Source: Dimorphilus gyrociliatus
Lineage: Eukaryota > Annelida > Polychaeta > Dinophilidae
NCBI GenBank assembly: GCA_904063045.1
Contig: CAJFCJ010000012.1
Coordinates: 1,302,001 to 1,366,000, forward strand
Direction: 5' to 3'
Length of the DNA: 64,000 bases
The translations under genes and the position numbers were made by a program. Of the stretch, positions 61,807-64,000 are shown in pieces (positions within the stretch are counted from its first letter, which is position 1; each line of letters begins with the position of its first letter). The notes under the pieces were generated by a model that ran no database searches, was not told where the DNA came from, and saw nothing but the letters and a program-made list of their open reading frames with translations.

Positions 61807-64000
61807 CTAGCACTCAAGTATTCTTGGTTCAATCAATATTTCGTTGACTTCGGCTTGTTTCGGTTGGGAAGCAGCGTAAAAAACAGCGTTAGCTATATCC
61901 TCAGGCACAAGTACAATCTCACCTTTATCTTGCACATCAAATTTGTCACGTGCCTGGATGTCGGTACTGTGCCCTAGTAATTCGGTTTTAACATCCCCAG
62001 GTTGAATAGTAGTCACTTTAATACCCTCGGGAGATACTTCTTGCCGAAGGGCTTGAGATAGTCCCTCGACAAAGAATTTAGTCCCACTATAAACCGCTAA
62101 GCCAGGAAATCCCCTTCTTCCAGCATTAGACGTGATATTTATAATATGACCCTTCTTTGCTTTTATCATTAGAGGAAGAATGGGCTCCAAACAGTTTAAT
62201 ACTCCCTTACAATTAATATCTACTTGCTTGTTCCACTCTTCTACTCGAGGATTCTTCATCTCTCCGTAGAACATGACGCCAGCATTGTTGACTAGAACAT
62301 CTACTTCCCCTAGGCTAGTTCTAACATGATTAACTGCTTCTTTTACACTAGTTCTATCACAAACGTCGCATTCAATAGCGATAGCTGACCCTCCATTCTT
62401 TGAAATTTCACCTGCTATTATTTTTAGCTTGTCCACTCTTCTAGCAAGTAAGGCAACTCGCATTCCGTTCTCAGCTAGTTTCCTAGCAATTGCTTCTCCA
62501 ATACCACTGGATGCCCCAGTTACTACAGCAACCCGTTTATCTAAAATTCTCTCCACTGCAAAAATTATCGCAAATATTCCAATTAAGTAAAAAACAGAAG
62601 CAATAACACATTATAGAGGGTCTCAACTGACCTATGGTATTTTTCCTAACAGGTAATATAACACCTCTACTAGCCATTTTCGAAAAATATGTTTGTATAA
62701 GAGCGTGATCTAATTGTGGATAAGCTAAATCAAGCTCCCCTAGAATTTTCTCCGTTGACACGCGATTAAATATATTCTTGCACGTAAAAAATTCGTTCTT
62801 TCTATGGAATCAGGTGTATATGATGAGTAAAGTATCTAAGAGAAGTTGATATTTGATACAGTACTTAACTGCTCCATTGATAAGCCTCAATAAGCTGTTA
62901 CAGAACTCAAGAGATGAGTTCTCATTGAGCCTAATTTGAAAAAAAAAATTCGATTAATTTACCAGAAAGTGTATAGATTGAGAAATGGAAGAAAACGAAA
63001 GATATAACATGATAATTACAAGCTTTCCCATCTTTCAAAGGAGACGTATCGAATATTGTAGCCGTGGGATATAAGCCAATCAAATAACCATCTCGACTTA
63101 AGAGGATATGTTTGTATCAAATGAAGAACTTTCCCTAAACCCAATACCATTTGCTTTGTCAAATTGACAATAACCTTACTGGCAAAGTCAACTGGTGTCA
63201 TTTCAATTTCCCAATCGACATCGGGTGTTGCACCAACGCCAATGCAACATTGTAAATTCAATAAGTTAAAATCTTCGGGGTTCCAATATGCTTCTTTTGA
63301 GTCCCCGCTTAGATTTCCTTAGGAAAAATGTTAGAAATTGTAACACATACACATGTAACAATTTTTTTCATACCTAGTCTATAAATAGTAGCAGGTAGAC
63401 CTTTGTTCATAGCTCTTTTTACGAGTTGTTCTGCGACCCACTTAGTTTGGGAGTAACCTTCCGTTAACTGATCCGAAACTTGATTCATATCAGTATTTTC
63501 ATTGCAATCTCTCATGTCATGAGGAAACACGGCATTCGTACTATTTCGGAATTAGAATAAGATTACAAATTGAACTACAATCAATCTTAAGCTTTTACCT
63601 AATGTAGTGGAGTGGTTTAATCTTACTTGTACAGGAGAATGCTAAAATATTGCTTGTACCAAGAACGTTTGGGGCGTAAAGAGCCTATAAGTTTAATTAA
63701 ATAATCACTATTGAGAAGATAATTATCCTTATAGAAAATAGACATTACCCTATATGGATAAATAAGATTAACATAAGCTGCTGTGTGTATTATAAAACCA
63801 ATTTCGGCACACAAATAATTGTATTCATCTTCGTTAACGCCCAGTTTCATTAAGCTTATGTCACCTGTAGAATAATTGTATAGGTAAATGAAAAGATAAT
63901 GAAAGTTTAGTTTTTATGGACGGTAATTAAACACCTTTAACGGCGACGACCCGCTGCGAGAATTTAGCTTCGATTACAGTTTCTTCAGCTGTTGCATGCT
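61807..64000 (-). CDS. NRPS-like thioester reductase fused to short-chain dehydrogenase (3' part)
   Basis: Eight exons on the minus strand, 5' end beyond the window: 63935-64000 (partial), 63749-63864, 63599-63684, 63374-63540, 63020-63317, 62865-62930, 62632-62801 and 61807-62555; all junctions keep one frame. The upstream part is a thioester-reductase (NAD-binding-4) domain: FIIHTAAYVNLIYPYR, APNVLGTSNIL, HYISTNAVFP, the catalytic GYSQTKWVAE (Y-x-x-x-K) and IYRLGNLSGDS. Such domains release peptidyl or acyl carrier-bound substrates as aldehydes or alcohols, as in the Lys2 and NRPS-like families. After about 60 linker residues a complete classical SDR follows: TGASSGIG, NNAG, ITSNAG, YSGTK (250 residues to the stop). 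An adenylation and carrier domain should lie upstream, outside the window. Product unknown. Confidence 0.85.

Noticed and set aside
1-64000. tRNA, rRNA, CRISPR, transposase or retroelement genes
   Set aside because: I looked for cloverleaf arms with A/B boxes, spaced direct repeats, and reverse-transcriptase or transposase motifs, and saw none convincing. Short degenerate elements could still be missed by eye.

Overview
This is a 64 kb stretch of an animal nuclear genome. Every recognisable gene is split by spliceosomal introns, most of them only 50-80 bp long. Intergenic DNA is very AT-rich, and the gene set is metazoan: SREBP, AMBRA1, MTMR9, ZC2HC1A, VPS36, PWP1 and a PAAT/C10orf88-like gene. 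Density is about one gene per 4 kb, lower in the left third and higher on the right. A compact invertebrate, possibly spiralian, genome fits. The species cannot be fixed from the window; the family mix is inference, not proof. I built the gene models by hand from splice sites and reading-frame continuity. In every multi-exon model the summed exon lengths are a multiple of three.

Layout. 1-25.5 kb is sparse: a secreted LVIVD-repeat (choice-of-anchor-B type) protein (+), an unrecognised four-repeat membrane protein (-), a small basic ORF (+), a TIR-domain membrane protein (-), and long AT-rich spacers with microsatellites. 25.6-44 kb is dense: PWP1 (-), head-to-head with SREBP (+); VPS36 (-), head-to-head with a very compact AMBRA1 (+); a CRT-like transporter (+), tail-to-tail with an alpha/beta-hydrolase pseudoenzyme (-); an alpha-1,3-fucosyltransferase (+), tail-to-tail with an LRR-ZU5 protein (-). 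44-50.3 kb holds two tandem secreted glycosidase-like genes (+), preceded by a cluster of M-box/CLEAR-type E-boxes. 50.4-64 kb holds MTMR9 (-), a spacer with a GC-richer island, ZC2HC1A (+), a PAAT-like gene (+), and the 3' part of a large gene (-) that fuses an NRPS-type thioester-reductase domain to a short-chain dehydrogenase.

Functional themes, which are inferred from families: several neighbours act in endolysosomal, autophagic or phosphoinositide biology (VPS36, AMBRA1, MTMR9, CRT-like with a dileucine sorting signal, glycosidases under CLEAR-like sites). Two proteins look like pseudoenzymes (MTMR9 and the alpha/beta hydrolase). The most novel items are the reductase-SDR fusion, the four-repeat membrane protein, the TIR membrane protein and the tandem glycosidase pair with extensive intron turnover.
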